Positions 1 through 5,382 of a stretch of DNA of 25,682 bases are shown here, piece by piece (position 1 is the stretch's first letter; every line of letters starts with the position of its first letter). This stretch comes from a virus. The stretch is from IMG/VR virus record IMGVR_UViG_3300046517_000943, positions 1 through 25,682 of that record. One strand, written 5' to 3'. The notes below the pieces were generated by a model. The model saw nothing but the letters and a program-made list of their open reading frames with translations, was not told where the DNA came from and ran no database searches. The position numbers and the translations under genes are program-made.

Positions 1-175
1 CGTCGTATTCGGTTCCCAGAAATTCAGGCGGATGTGCCAAGGGATTATCGACGCTGACAGTCTTCAGAACATTGTCGATCCGCTTGTTCATCGCTGGGCT
101 GAAATCATAGGTCTTGCTGAGTGACTTCAACAAACTCTCAGCCGTGTCTGGGTTCTTTTGATTCTTCGTTGCCAT
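1..175 (-). CDS. Hypothetical phage protein, C-terminus outside window
   Basis: Open minus-strand frame that runs off the left edge with no stop; 58 codons are visible. It begins MATKNQKNPDTAESLLK and continues with a polar sequence (YDFSPAMNKRIDNVLKT). The Shine-Dalgarno AAGGAG lies 7 bases before the ATG at 175; a second ATG at 178 is directly adjacent and possible. It is the last gene of the leftward run and follows the 209-679 gene by about 33 bases. I do not recognise the family; the visible part is hydrophilic with no signal peptide or membrane segment. Confidence 0.75.
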   Translation of the reverse strand, partial: MATKNQKNPDTAESLLKSLSKTYDFSPAMNKRIDNVLKTVSVDNPLAHPPEFLGTEYD

Positions 176-208
176 CATTCTTCTCCTTGGGTTGGTACGC
201 CCTCTACG

Positions 209-679
209 CTAGTCTATCGCCATGCGTCCCTTGACATGGTCGAATCCATCATAGCTAATCAGCCCCATGATAGAAATCCCATTCAGCCGGTCGATGGGCG
301 CGCGAGCCGTCAGCTGCATGCCATCCATGATCGCCGTGAACAGCACGCATTCCTTCCGACCCGGAACTCCTTCGAGGGACTTTGTTCCCTCGGGGATCGT
401 TTTGCTCTCAACGATCCACGCCTCGGTGAAGAATATAACTCCCTTCACCATTGCCGTGCGCTTTGCCAATTCCTTCATGGCATAGATGGATATCTGCTTC
501 TCCTGCAAGGTCCCCATCGGCGGATGCTCGACGGCCACTTCATTTTCCTCGTGACCGAACACCACAAGAGTCGGAGAGATCTGTTTCTCCTCGGCGATCT
601 TGCTCTTTAAGAATGGCGTGATGCGGTCGATCTTTTCCGCAAACCATTCTTTGAATTCTACGGTGGGTGTCTTTGCCAT
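209..679 (-). CDS. Hypothetical phage protein, 156 aa
   Basis: Start chosen at the ATG at 679 (MAKTPTVEFKEWFAEK) because GAGGAG sits 7 bases upstream; the longer frame starting at 694 would place that Shine-Dalgarno inside the coding sequence. The protein is mixed alpha/beta in character, with the stretches PTLVVFGHEENEVAVEH and KGVIFFTEAWIVESK and no membrane segment or Cys cluster. It is separated from the upstream lipoprotein gene by only 11 bases, so the two are probably co-transcribed. The pattern looks like a small soluble phage protein of unknown function; I cannot assign a family. Confidence 0.75.
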   Translation of the reverse strand: MAKTPTVEFKEWFAEKIDRITPFLKSKIAEEKQISPTLVVFGHEENEVAVEHPPMGTLQEKQISIYAMKELAKRTAMVKGVIFFTEAWIVESKTIPEGTKSLEGVPGRKECVLFTAIMDGMQLTARAPIDRLNGISIMGLISYDGFDHVKGRMAID

Positions 680-690
680 TGTCTTTCTCC

Positions 691-1092
691 TCAACGAAGC
701 TCGATGGATGGAAGGATGACGTTCGGCTTGAACGTCACTTGATAGCTGGAAGTCGAGACGTTCGTCTCATCCAGTTGCTCGACGAAGTAGGTCACGTTAT
801 CCGACAGGCCCAAGATGTTCTTCTTGTACTTCGTGTCCGAGATCTTGCACGTGACCGTAATGCTCTTGGCGGACTCGCCAGCTTTGATGGCGCAGAGCCC
901 GCGAATCTCGAGCATGTATTTGTCCGTGATCCCGTTGTAGAACACCACCCGGCGAGGGATCTTGAAGTTGTCCGCATCATTCGACAGATTCTTAGATGCC
1001 ACGTCTGCATCTCGTTCACAGCCTGTGAGGGCAACCGCAACAGCGACCACCGTGACCCCGATCCAAATGATCGCGAAGAGTTTCATGTTCAT
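691..1092 (-). CDS. Small lipoprotein, predicted beta-rich
   Basis: 133 residues. A hydrophobic signal (residues 4-21, KLFAIIWIGVTVVAVAVA) is followed by a lipobox LTGC at 22-25, so Cys25 should be lipidated after signal peptidase II cleavage and the mature 109-residue protein anchored in a membrane. The mature part has alternating hydrophobic/polar strands (RRVVFYNGI, SITVTCKIS, NVTYFVEQL, YQVTFKPNV), which suggests a beta-sandwich of a type seen in small phage lipoproteins. AGGGGAG precedes the ATG by 6 bases. A phage lipoprotein expressed from an early/middle region may be a superinfection-exclusion or envelope-modifying factor (inference); lysis spanin is an alternative, but no inner-membrane partner is adjacent. 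Confidence 0.82.
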   Translation of the reverse strand: MNMKLFAIIWIGVTVVAVAVALTGCERDADVASKNLSNDADNFKIPRRVVFYNGITDKYMLEIRGLCAIKAGESAKSITVTCKISDTKYKKNILGLSDNVTYFVEQLDETNVSTSSYQVTFKPNVILPSIELR

Positions 1093-1103
1093 ATTTGTCT
1101 CCC

Positions 1104-1418
1104 CTAGTCTAACCTGGACACTTCGTAGGTTCCGTCCGCCCGCACCACGGCCACGACGGCGCTTGGATACAGGACGATGAACTCGTCACGGAACTCCAAG
1201 ACACTAAGGACGGGCTGCGGCGGATCGCCTGGATATTCTATTTCAGCGGTATCCTCGTTCACCACGGCACCGGGAATTTTCATCCAGCCTCCGATATAAC
1301 GCTCGTTGATCTGCTCGATGGCGGGGCGCGGGTCCGCCTCCTTTAGAAACAGAGGTATGAATCCCCACAGATCGAGTGCCTCTTTGGCACTCTGCCCGGC
1401 AAGCACCTTTATGAGCAT
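1104..1418 (-). CDS. Hypothetical phage protein, 104 aa
   Basis: Begins MLIKVLAGQSAKEALDLWG with AGGGGAGG 5 bases before the ATG. Contains a proline-rich centre (EYPGDPPQPVLSVLEF) and a C-terminal beta-like segment (FIVLYPSAVVAVVRADG) ending in TYEVSRLD. No membrane segment or metal-binding motif is visible. It lies 11 bases before the lipoprotein gene and 11 bases after the 1430-1780 gene, typical spacing in this operon. Family not recognised. Confidence 0.7.
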   Translation of the reverse strand: MLIKVLAGQSAKEALDLWGFIPLFLKEADPRPAIEQINERYIGGWMKIPGAVVNEDTAEIEYPGDPPQPVLSVLEFRDEFIVLYPSAVVAVVRADGTYEVSRLD

Positions 1419-1429
1419 TGCTGCCTCCC

Positions 1430-1780
1430 CTAGATCAAGGTCGAGATGGCGTCGAAGACGCCCATCCGCTTGGCGTTGACGTTGTCTTCAATGGCGTATT
1501 GCACGATGGCGGCGAGCATCCGCCGCTTCGGGAGGTCGCTGAAGGGCAGCGCCACATGCACTTTCTCGCCCCGGACCTCGCCGTGGCAGTAGCTCACGTC
1601 CCAATGGGGATAGCCGGGGTCCGACAGCAGGCGGAGGCGCGTGATGCGCAGGCCGGGCTCGGTCCACATGACCGTGCGGGCTTCGCGGAACTCAGAGTGG
1701 TAATCGGCCCCATTCGAGAGGCCGTTTACCTCTTTGGCTCCGTAGGTGTCCCTGAACGGGACCACGACGTTCTTCGACAT
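1430..1780 (-). CDS. Hypothetical phage protein, 116 aa
   Basis: Starts MSKNVVVPFRDTYGAKEVNG; TAGGAGAAAGCA precedes the ATG, a Shine-Dalgarno context repeated almost exactly before the 4560 start. Contains a strand-rich middle (GLRITRLRLLSD, HWDVSYCHGEVRGEKVHVAL) and a helical C-terminus (KRRMLAAIVQYAIEDNVNAKR). No known domain recognised. Co-directional with neighbours at about 10-base spacing, so part of the same leftward transcript. Confidence 0.72.
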   Translation of the reverse strand: MSKNVVVPFRDTYGAKEVNGLSNGADYHSEFREARTVMWTEPGLRITRLRLLSDPGYPHWDVSYCHGEVRGEKVHVALPFSDLPKRRMLAAIVQYAIEDNVNAKRMGVFDAISTLI

Positions 1781-1789
1781 TGCTTTCTC

Positions 1790-1972
1790 CTATGTTGGAC
1801 GGTCGCTGGGGCTCTTCGTGCAGTAGCAGCCGTTCGTGACGTCCCAGTCCAGGACACCCTGCTCATGCAGCTCCTTTGCCCGCGCATAAGGCAGATAGTA
1901 GTCCCTGTTCCCGTTGCGACTGTCGCGAATGACCCTCGCTTCGAGCGGCTTCGTCTTTGGACGCTTTGACAT
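1790..1972 (-). CDS. Hypothetical small basic protein, 60 aa
   Basis: Begins MSKRPKTKPLEARVIRD, directly after GAGGAGGTCAA, one of the strongest ribosome sites in the window. The N-terminus is basic; the rest has YYLPYARAKELHEQG and a short Cys-containing end (GCYCTKSPSDRPT). It is the first gene downstream of the promoter at 2025-2065 and its hairpin leader, so it should be one of the better expressed small genes. Function unknown. Confidence 0.7.
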   Translation of the reverse strand: MSKRPKTKPLEARVIRDSRNGNRDYYLPYARAKELHEQGVLDWDVTNGCYCTKSPSDRPT

Positions 1973-1983
1973 TTGACCTCCTC

Positions 1984-2015
1984 GCCCTCACCGGGCCGCC
2001 GGACAAACCGCCCGG
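1984..2015 (-). promoter_or_regulatory. 5'-terminal hairpin leader of the 1972 transcript
   Basis: The 5' untranslated region folds in two alternative ways. One is GCCC-TCACC-GGGC at 1984-1996; the other is a longer CCGGG/CCCGG plus CGG/CCG stem across 1991-2015. It sits between the predicted transcription start near 2018 and the Shine-Dalgarno of the 1790-1972 gene. Similar hairpins follow the other copies of this promoter. Confidence 0.5.
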
Positions 2016-2024
2016 CGCACCACC

Positions 2025-2065
2025 ATGGTACCACCCCTGCGCGGGAATGCTACATGAAGTTTACA
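2025..2065 (-). promoter_or_regulatory. Repeated phage promoter, copy 1
   Basis: On the minus strand TGTAAACTTC lies 35 bases upstream of a -10 box TACCAT (2025-2030), with GTAGCA in the -35 position 17 bases before it. The same arrangement recurs in seven other gaps. It starts just after the stop codon of the 2069-2308 gene and reads into 1972 leftward. Confidence 0.7.
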
Positions 2066-2068
2066 GGG

Positions 2069-2308
2069 TCACTGTCCCGTCTCGGGTCCCAGGTAGCGCC
2101 GGACCAGATACTTGGCCCGGTTGATGGTCTGCCGCCCCTGCTCGGTCAAGCCCATGGCGATCTCTTCCTGTGCATCCGACAGGATGGACATGATGACCAT
2201 CGCTTTCCCGCATGGGAGCTGGAACGTCATGGATCTCTCAACGGATTCGACGAACTCCTCGAGATCGCAGCCATACATGGAAAGCTGTCGTTGCTTGATG
2301 TCAGACAT
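2069..2308 (-). CDS. Hypothetical phage protein, 79 aa
   Basis: Starts MSDIKQRQLSMYGCDLEEF behind AAAAGGAGAAGCA. Predicted mostly helical: LEEFVESVERSMTFQL, MVIMSILSDAQEEIAMGL and GRQTINRAKYLVRRYLG are amphipathic. No cysteine cluster, signal or transmembrane segment. Ends just before promoter copy 1, so it closes the transcript that begins at promoter copy 2. Family not recognised. Confidence 0.7.
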   Translation of the reverse strand: MSDIKQRQLSMYGCDLEEFVESVERSMTFQLPCGKAMVIMSILSDAQEEIAMGLTEQGRQTINRAKYLVRRYLGPETGQ

Positions 2309-2319
2309 TGCTTCTCCTT

Positions 2320-2652
2320 TTACTCTGGCCAGCTAAAGAACAACGGATACTTGCGTCGGAGCATCTTTTCGTCGCGCAGCAGAGCACCCATTGTGACGCG
2401 GTACAGAACCTTGCCACTGCCGGTCCGGCGAGCCACCTCACGCTGGAAGGCCTTTTTCTTAAGGCCGGTGACGCCCTTAATGTGCCGCCAGACCTCCCGC
2501 AGTCGCCGGTCTTCGTGCTTGCTCACGACGTCATGGCACTCACCCGGCGCATGCCACGCACTCACGTCGGCGTGATAATGCGCCTCCGTAAGGTAGAAGT
2601 GGGCGAGGATCGCCAACCCTTTTCCGATATCGTGTCCCTTGACCTTGACCAT
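2320..2652 (-). CDS. Hypothetical phage protein, 110 aa
   Basis: Start set at the ATG at 2652 (MVKVKGHDIGKGLAIL) because GCAGGAGGTGAAT precedes it; the open frame reaches further upstream only through the hairpin leader and promoter. His-rich N-terminal half (AHFYLTEAHYHADVSAWH) and a basic C-terminal half (GLKKKAFQREVARRTGSGK, RRKYPLFFSWPE). It is the first gene of the transcript from promoter copy 2. No family recognised; the basic tail could bind nucleic acid, but nothing proves it. Confidence 0.72.
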   Translation of the reverse strand: MVKVKGHDIGKGLAILAHFYLTEAHYHADVSAWHAPGECHDVVSKHEDRRLREVWRHIKGVTGLKKKAFQREVARRTGSGKVLYRVTMGALLRDEKMLRRKYPLFFSWPE

Positions 2653-2662
2653 ATTCACCTCC

Positions 2663-2677
2663 TGCCCTGACCGGGCA
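2663..2677 (-). promoter_or_regulatory. 5' leader hairpin before the 2652 gene
   Basis: TGCCC-TGACC-GGGCA, a perfect 5-bp stem with 5-base loop immediately before the AGGAGG ribosome site. Equivalent GCCC-n5-GGGC hairpins lie at 1984, 4814, 5117 and 15143. Confidence 0.5.
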
Positions 2678-2705
2678 CCTGACGGGCACGTCGCCCGCCA
2701 CGCCA

Positions 2706-2746
2706 ACGGTACCACGCCGAATGTGGATGACTAGGTGAAATTTACA
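2706..2746 (-). promoter_or_regulatory. Repeated phage promoter, copy 2
   Basis: Minus strand TGTAAATTTC at 2746, then CTAGTC in the -35 position and TACCGT as -10 (2706-2711), 35 bases after the start of the element. The TGTAAA overlaps the TAA stop of the SLOG gene. Confidence 0.7.
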
Positions 2747-3158
2747 CTTTCCCTTTCTGTAGCAGCGGCCAGAGCATGTGGATTTTCTTCTTTGCTTTTC
2801 GAGCAAGGCGTATGGTCATCCAAGTTCCGCTACGACGTTCCTCAAACATCGCCTTGGGCGTAGCTGCAAGTTCATCACTCTGCTGGATAATGTCTATATT
2901 CCGTATCCGATATTCTTTCTTCGGATATACCTTGTCTCCTATGAGAAACGCTCGTTTACCGGGATTGATTGGCGGATGGATGTGGATAGCGCAATCAGGG
3001 AGTTCCACGCGGACGATTTCATGCGCCTCGGCGTCGGCATGGATGCAGTCGCCATGATGGAATTCAGTCGGACGAAGACGACATATGAGGTTCCGAAACA
3101 ATATCCTCTGCCGTATAGTCAAAGGACAATGCGACGTGCCGGTAAATCCAAGTTTCAT
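2742..3158 (-). CDS. SLOG-fold nucleotide/ligand-binding protein
   Basis: 138 residues with the signature spacing of the SLOG (SMF/DprA-LOG) Rossmannoid superfamily in its compact phage form: N-terminal strand MKLGFTGTSH, HHGDC at 34-38 followed by AD at 41-42, HPP at 61-63, RN at 86-87, a conserved Pro at 101, and RSGTWMTIRLARK at 109-121. The RSGTW loop corresponds to the GxGTxxE-like nucleotide-binding loop of the superfamily. SLOG proteins bind or process nucleotides and nucleotide-derived signals; family members occur in phages and in defence systems. The ligand here is unknown. Preceded by AAGGAG at 6 bases and just downstream of a zinc-ribbon-like gene (2 bases apart), so probably co-expressed with it. 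Confidence 0.8.
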   Translation of the reverse strand: MKLGFTGTSHCPLTIRQRILFRNLICRLRPTEFHHGDCIHADAEAHEIVRVELPDCAIHIHPPINPGKRAFLIGDKVYPKKEYRIRNIDIIQQSDELAATPKAMFEERRSGTWMTIRLARKAKKKIHMLWPLLQKGKV

Positions 3159-3159
3159 G

Positions 3160-3363
3160 TCATGCTCCTTCTTTGTTCACTTTCAGCATCGCCTGCGGAT
3201 CTGAGACCAGCGTGTGCGATCCGTCTGTTCTCAGCTTCATGTAGCACTTCTCGCCGCACTCGGGACAGTAGGACGGCAGACGCGGATTCACCCAGCAGAG
3301 ATGGTGATTGCAGCAAGGCATCCGGAACAGCCGGAACGGCACCCGCTCGGTTGTCCGAGCCAT
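3160..3363 (-). CDS. Small zinc-ribbon-like protein, 67 aa
   Basis: Contains CCNHHLCW (residues 17-24) and YCPECGEKCY, giving candidate metal ligands arranged as CC-x2-H-x-C and CxxCxxxC, so a treble-clef or ribbon zinc fold is likely. The C-terminal third (DGSHTLVSDPQAMLKVNKEGA) is polar. GGGAGG precedes the ATG by 6 bases. The stop is followed after 1 base by the SLOG gene start. Zinc-ribbon proteins of this size in phages often contact host RNA polymerase or nucleic acid, but no specific family is recognised. Confidence 0.72.
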   Translation of the reverse strand: MARTTERVPFRLFRMPCCNHHLCWVNPRLPSYCPECGEKCYMKLRTDGSHTLVSDPQAMLKVNKEGA

Positions 3364-3597
3364 CTAGTGCCTCCCTTGCTCAAAAATAAATTCACCGTTC
3401 CGCCACGTCACCTTCGGGATGTTCCTGTCCCACACGATGCCCAACGGACTTTTGGGAGCAGGCTTCGTCTTCATCACCGTTACGGGGAACTTGTAGATGT
3501 GGATAGTCTTAAAGAAGGCGATCCAGGCTTTCTCGCTATCGTCGGCGGTAAAAACTTCATCCCCTCGTATCGGGAAGTGCATGATGATTGCAAACAC
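3364..3597 (-). CDS. Hypothetical phage protein, 77 aa, GTG start
   Basis: GTG at 3597 is preceded by GAGGAGG at 7 bases, so GTG rather than the internal ATG is the likely start (MFAIIMHFPIRGDEVF). Sequence is beta-rich with aromatic residues (KAWIAFFKTIHIYKFPVTVMK, KVTWRNGEFIFEQG). It abuts the next gene with no gap (stop codon at 3364-3366, next ATG at 3363). No domain recognised. Confidence 0.7.
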   Translation of the reverse strand: MFAIIMHFPIRGDEVFTADDSEKAWIAFFKTIHIYKFPVTVMKTKPAPKSPLGIVWDRNIPKVTWRNGEFIFEQGRH

Positions 3598-3599
3598 AG

Positions 3600-3812
3600 C
3601 TAGTCCTCCTCGTCCGGCGGGAACATCTTATCCCAGTCTTCCGGCGTGTAGCCCGTCATCAGAAACTCGCGTTCGGAATCGTTGAGCTGCGGGAGGATGT
3701 CCTGGATCATCCTCCGACCGGGGCTCGCCAGTTCAGCCAACTGCGCCTCGGTGACCGCGAGGTCCATTGTGTTCAGCTTGCCCGTCAGCGGGCTCTTTTG
3801 CGTAACCTTCAT
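3600..3812 (-). CDS. Hypothetical phage protein, 70 aa
   Basis: MKVTQKSPLTGKLNTMDLAV, then a helical middle (EAQLAELASPGRRMIQDILPQL, NDSEREFLMTGYTPEDWDKMF) and an acidic tail PPDEED. TAGGAGGATGCA lies before the ATG. The phrase SEREFLxTGxTPEDWxxMF resembles small phage proteins I have no function for. First gene of the transcript from promoter copy 3. Confidence 0.75.
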   Translation of the reverse strand: MKVTQKSPLTGKLNTMDLAVTEAQLAELASPGRRMIQDILPQLNDSEREFLMTGYTPEDWDKMFPPDEED

Positions 3813-3828
3813 TGCATCCTCCTATTGC

Positions 3829-3842
3829 CGTCGGACCCGACG
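3829..3842 (-). promoter_or_regulatory. 5' leader hairpin before the 3812 gene
   Basis: CGTCG-GACC-CGACG, a 5-bp stem with 4-base loop, placed between promoter copy 3 and the AGGAGG site of the next gene. Confidence 0.45.
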
Positions 3843-3853
3843 CCCGACAGCCA

Positions 3854-3894
3854 AAGGTAGCACGCTGGCAGTAGATGACCAGCAGAAGTTTACA
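3854..3894 (-). promoter_or_regulatory. Repeated phage promoter, copy 3
   Basis: Minus strand TGTAAACTTC (3885-3894), CTGGTC at the -35 position, TACCTT as -10 (3854-3859). The element overlaps the TAA stop of the 3890-4270 gene, as in copies 2 and 5. Confidence 0.7.
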
Positions 3895-4270
3895 CCTTCT
3901 TGGTCTTCTTCGGCATGGGATCGCGCCCCTTGCCGTCGTCACGCGCTCGGAAGTAATCGCGAACTCCAGCCATCCAGTCTTCGTCTTCGGCGGCGTTGAA
4001 TTTCTCGATGATGATTTCGAGTTCATTCAGCGCCGTGCGATCCCGTTCCAGCCATCCGAGATCGCTTTCGTATTCCCTCTTGGCGCGGGCGATCCGCTCG
4101 GCGTAGGCCATCGTGCGGATGCTGGACCCTTGCAGATGGATATCGGTTTGAGGGAACTCGGTGGTGATCCCCAGTTCATACATCCGAATCCGATGGGATT
4201 TTTCGGCGGCGGCTTTCATCAGGCCCGTCCGGGCATGCCACAAGATCGATCGGAAAGTCTGTGCGTCCAT
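3890..4270 (-). CDS. Hypothetical helical protein, 126 aa
   Basis: Start at ATG 4270 (MDAQTFRSILWHARTGLMK), with GGAGGAG 7 bases upstream; the longer open frame to 4339 would translate through the hairpin repeat at 4294-4331. Predicted mostly helical, with a long charged segment (AERIARAKREYESDLGWLER) that could form a coiled coil, and a basic end (GKGRDPMPKKTKKV). Preceded by a 5' leader carrying two stem-loops. No family recognised. Confidence 0.72.
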   Translation of the reverse strand: MDAQTFRSILWHARTGLMKAAAEKSHRIRMYELGITTEFPQTDIHLQGSSIRTMAYAERIARAKREYESDLGWLERDRTALNELEIIIEKFNAAEDEDWMAGVRDYFRARDDGKGRDPMPKKTKKV

Positions 4271-4293
4271 GTTTCTTCTCCTCCAGCGCAAGT

Positions 4294-4331
4294 GCTGGCG
4301 GATCGAGCGCCCGCAGGCGCTCTCACCGTCA
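4294..4331. repeat. 38-bp direct repeat, copy 1, with internal hairpin
   Basis: An exact 38-base match to 4840-4877. Inside is the inverted repeat GAGCGCC-CGCA-GGCGCTC (7-bp stem). Just to its left, CCAGC-n6-GCTGG forms a second stem with the repeat edge. The copy fills the untranslated leader of the 3890-4270 gene, between the stop of the upstream gene (4336) and the ribosome site. Confidence 0.85.
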
Positions 4332-4335
4332 GAAC

Positions 4336-4560
4336 TCACCAGTCCCTGGCGTTGAGTTCCTGTTCGTGATACATGCGCGCCCGCCAGCGGAACAACTGGA
4401 AGGCTTTCCTCATCGTGGCGTGCTTGCCGATCTCCTCGGCAATCTCGTCATCGGTCCAGCACTCCACGATGTAATCCCACCTGATGTGCCTCTTGTTGTA
4501 GCGCCGCAAGGCGTGTTCCTTCACGGCCTTGACGCCTGCGGCGATCTCTTCCTTTGTCAT
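4336..4560 (-). CDS. Hypothetical phage protein, 74 aa
   Basis: MTKEEIAAGVKAVKEHALRR, followed by YNKRHIRWDYIVECWTDDEIAEEIGKHATMRKAF. The stretch RWDYIVECWTDDEIAEEIG reads like a degenerate HTH-like helical bundle, but I would not assign DNA binding from it. Shine-Dalgarno TAGGAGAAAGCA is nearly identical to that before the 1780 start. Its stop is followed immediately by the 38-bp repeat. Confidence 0.72.
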   Translation of the reverse strand: MTKEEIAAGVKAVKEHALRRYNKRHIRWDYIVECWTDDEIAEEIGKHATMRKAFQLFRWRARMYHEQELNARDW

Positions 4561-4569
4561 TGCTTTCTC

Positions 4570-4803
4570 CTATGCTCCGCGCCTGCTGCCAACATGCATC
4601 TTGCCCTGATGCCACCAGACCCTGCTGGTCAACAGGTCCTCGTCGAACTCTCCCGGCGTGCCAGCGGCCGGGACGACCTTTTGGACGCACGCCGAATCTC
4701 CGTCCTTTATGGCACTGAAGAACCACTGCCATGCGAGCCACGGGTCCGTCGTGGTATATCCACGCGGCCCTAGGCTCTTATAGCTGACTGATACGATGAA
4801 CAT
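4570..4803 (-). CDS. Hypothetical phage protein, 77 aa
   Basis: Start at ATG 4803 (MFIVSVSYKSLGPRGYTTT) with GCAGGAGGTAGC upstream. The extended open frame to 5028 is excluded because it runs through the second 38-bp repeat and out of frame with the 4889-5104 gene. Contains DPWLAWQWFFSAIKDGDSACV and ends in WWHQGKMHVGSRRGA. Soluble, aromatic-rich, no family recognised. Confidence 0.72.
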   Translation of the reverse strand: MFIVSVSYKSLGPRGYTTTDPWLAWQWFFSAIKDGDSACVQKVVPAAGTPGEFDEDLLTSRVWWHQGKMHVGSRRGA

Positions 4804-4813
4804 GCTACCTCCT

Positions 4814-4826
4814 GCCCTCACCGGGC
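4814..4826 (-). promoter_or_regulatory. Leader hairpin before the 4803 gene
   Basis: GCCC-TCACC-GGGC immediately before the AGGAGG site, identical in stem and loop to 1984-1996 and 5117-5129. Together with the adjacent 38-bp repeat the leader holds three stem-loops. Confidence 0.5.
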
Positions 4827-4839
4827 GTTTCCAGCGGCT

Positions 4840-4877
4840 GCTGGCGGATCGAGCGCCCGCAGGCGCTCTCACCGTCA
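4840..4877. repeat. 38-bp direct repeat, copy 2, with internal hairpin
   Basis: Exact copy of 4294-4331, 546 bases away and in the same orientation. The GAGCGCC/GGCGCTC stem is intact, and the left-hand CCAGC/GCTGG stem is also rebuilt (CCAGC-GGCT-GCTGG) although its loop differs from copy 1. That argues that structure is what is conserved. Confidence 0.85.
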
Positions 4878-4888
4878 CCAGCCGCCCG

Positions 4889-5104
4889 TTAGACGGCCAT
4901 CGTGATGTCGAGAAGATCGCCGGGCTTGACGGGGTAGTCGGCCTTGAGGATGTACCACTTCTTCGCCCAGTCGGGCGTTTCATCGGGGGCGTCCGCCCAC
5001 GCATAGACCCAGCAGCCCTTGGTCTCACGCGCGAAGGCGTAAATCCGGTTGCCGATGACCGACGTTGCGGTCTTGCTGCCCTTCACAACACTCAACTTTG
5101 CCAT
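4889..5104 (-). CDS. Hypothetical phage protein, 71 aa
   Basis: Start at ATG 5104 (MAKLSVVKGSKTATSVIGN) with CAAGGAGGCTGAT upstream; the frame extends to 5167 only through the hairpin leader. Predicted beta-rich with aromatic residues (RIYAFARETKGCWVYAWAD, DWAKKWYILKADYPVKPGD). No cysteine cluster or membrane segment. First gene from promoter copy 4. Function unknown. Confidence 0.73.
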   Translation of the reverse strand: MAKLSVVKGSKTATSVIGNRIYAFARETKGCWVYAWADAPDETPDWAKKWYILKADYPVKPGDLLDITMAV

Positions 5105-5116
5105 ATCAGCCTCCTT

Positions 5117-5129
5117 GCCCTCACCGGGC
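5117..5129 (-). promoter_or_regulatory. 5' leader hairpin before the 5104 gene
   Basis: GCCC-TCACC-GGGC directly upstream of AAGGAGG; same stem and loop as at 1984 and 4814. Confidence 0.5.
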
Positions 5130-5162
5130 GGTTTGCGGATGGCGAAGCGCCACCCGCCCCGA

Positions 5163-5204
5163 TACATACCGCAGGGCGGGGCGGATAGCTAAATGATTTT
5201 TACA
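5163..5204 (-). promoter_or_regulatory. Repeated phage promoter, copy 4
   Basis: Minus strand TGTAAAAATC (5195-5204), then TATGTA as -10 (5163-5168) 36 bases downstream of the start of the element, with TAGCTA in the -35 position. It sits in the gap after the 5219-5380 gene. Confidence 0.6.
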
Positions 5205-5218
5205 GATTCGCGAAGTTC

Positions 5219-5380
5219 TCAGGTCTTTGGAATAGCCTCAATGTCGAAATGGAACTCTACAAGATCCTCGATTTCCCTGTAGACATCCGGATCGGTATCC
5301 AACTCCTGCATCTCTGCCTTGAACGAACCCAGGACTGCCCCGTCCCGGCTGGTCACGATCACGATCACGTATTTCTCCAT
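5219..5380 (-). CDS. Hypothetical phage protein, 53 aa
   Basis: MEKYVIVIVTSRDGAVLGSF followed by an acidic helix region (YREIEDLVEFHFDIEAIPK). The AGGAGG lies 7 bases before ATG 5380; the ATG at 5386 overlaps the helicase stop (ATGA) but is only 1 base from AGGAGG, so 5380 is preferred. Translation is probably coupled to the upstream helicase gene. No family recognised. Confidence 0.7.
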   Translation of the reverse strand: MEKYVIVIVTSRDGAVLGSFKAEMQELDTDPDVYREIEDLVEFHFDIEAIPKT

Positions 5381-5382
5381 GT

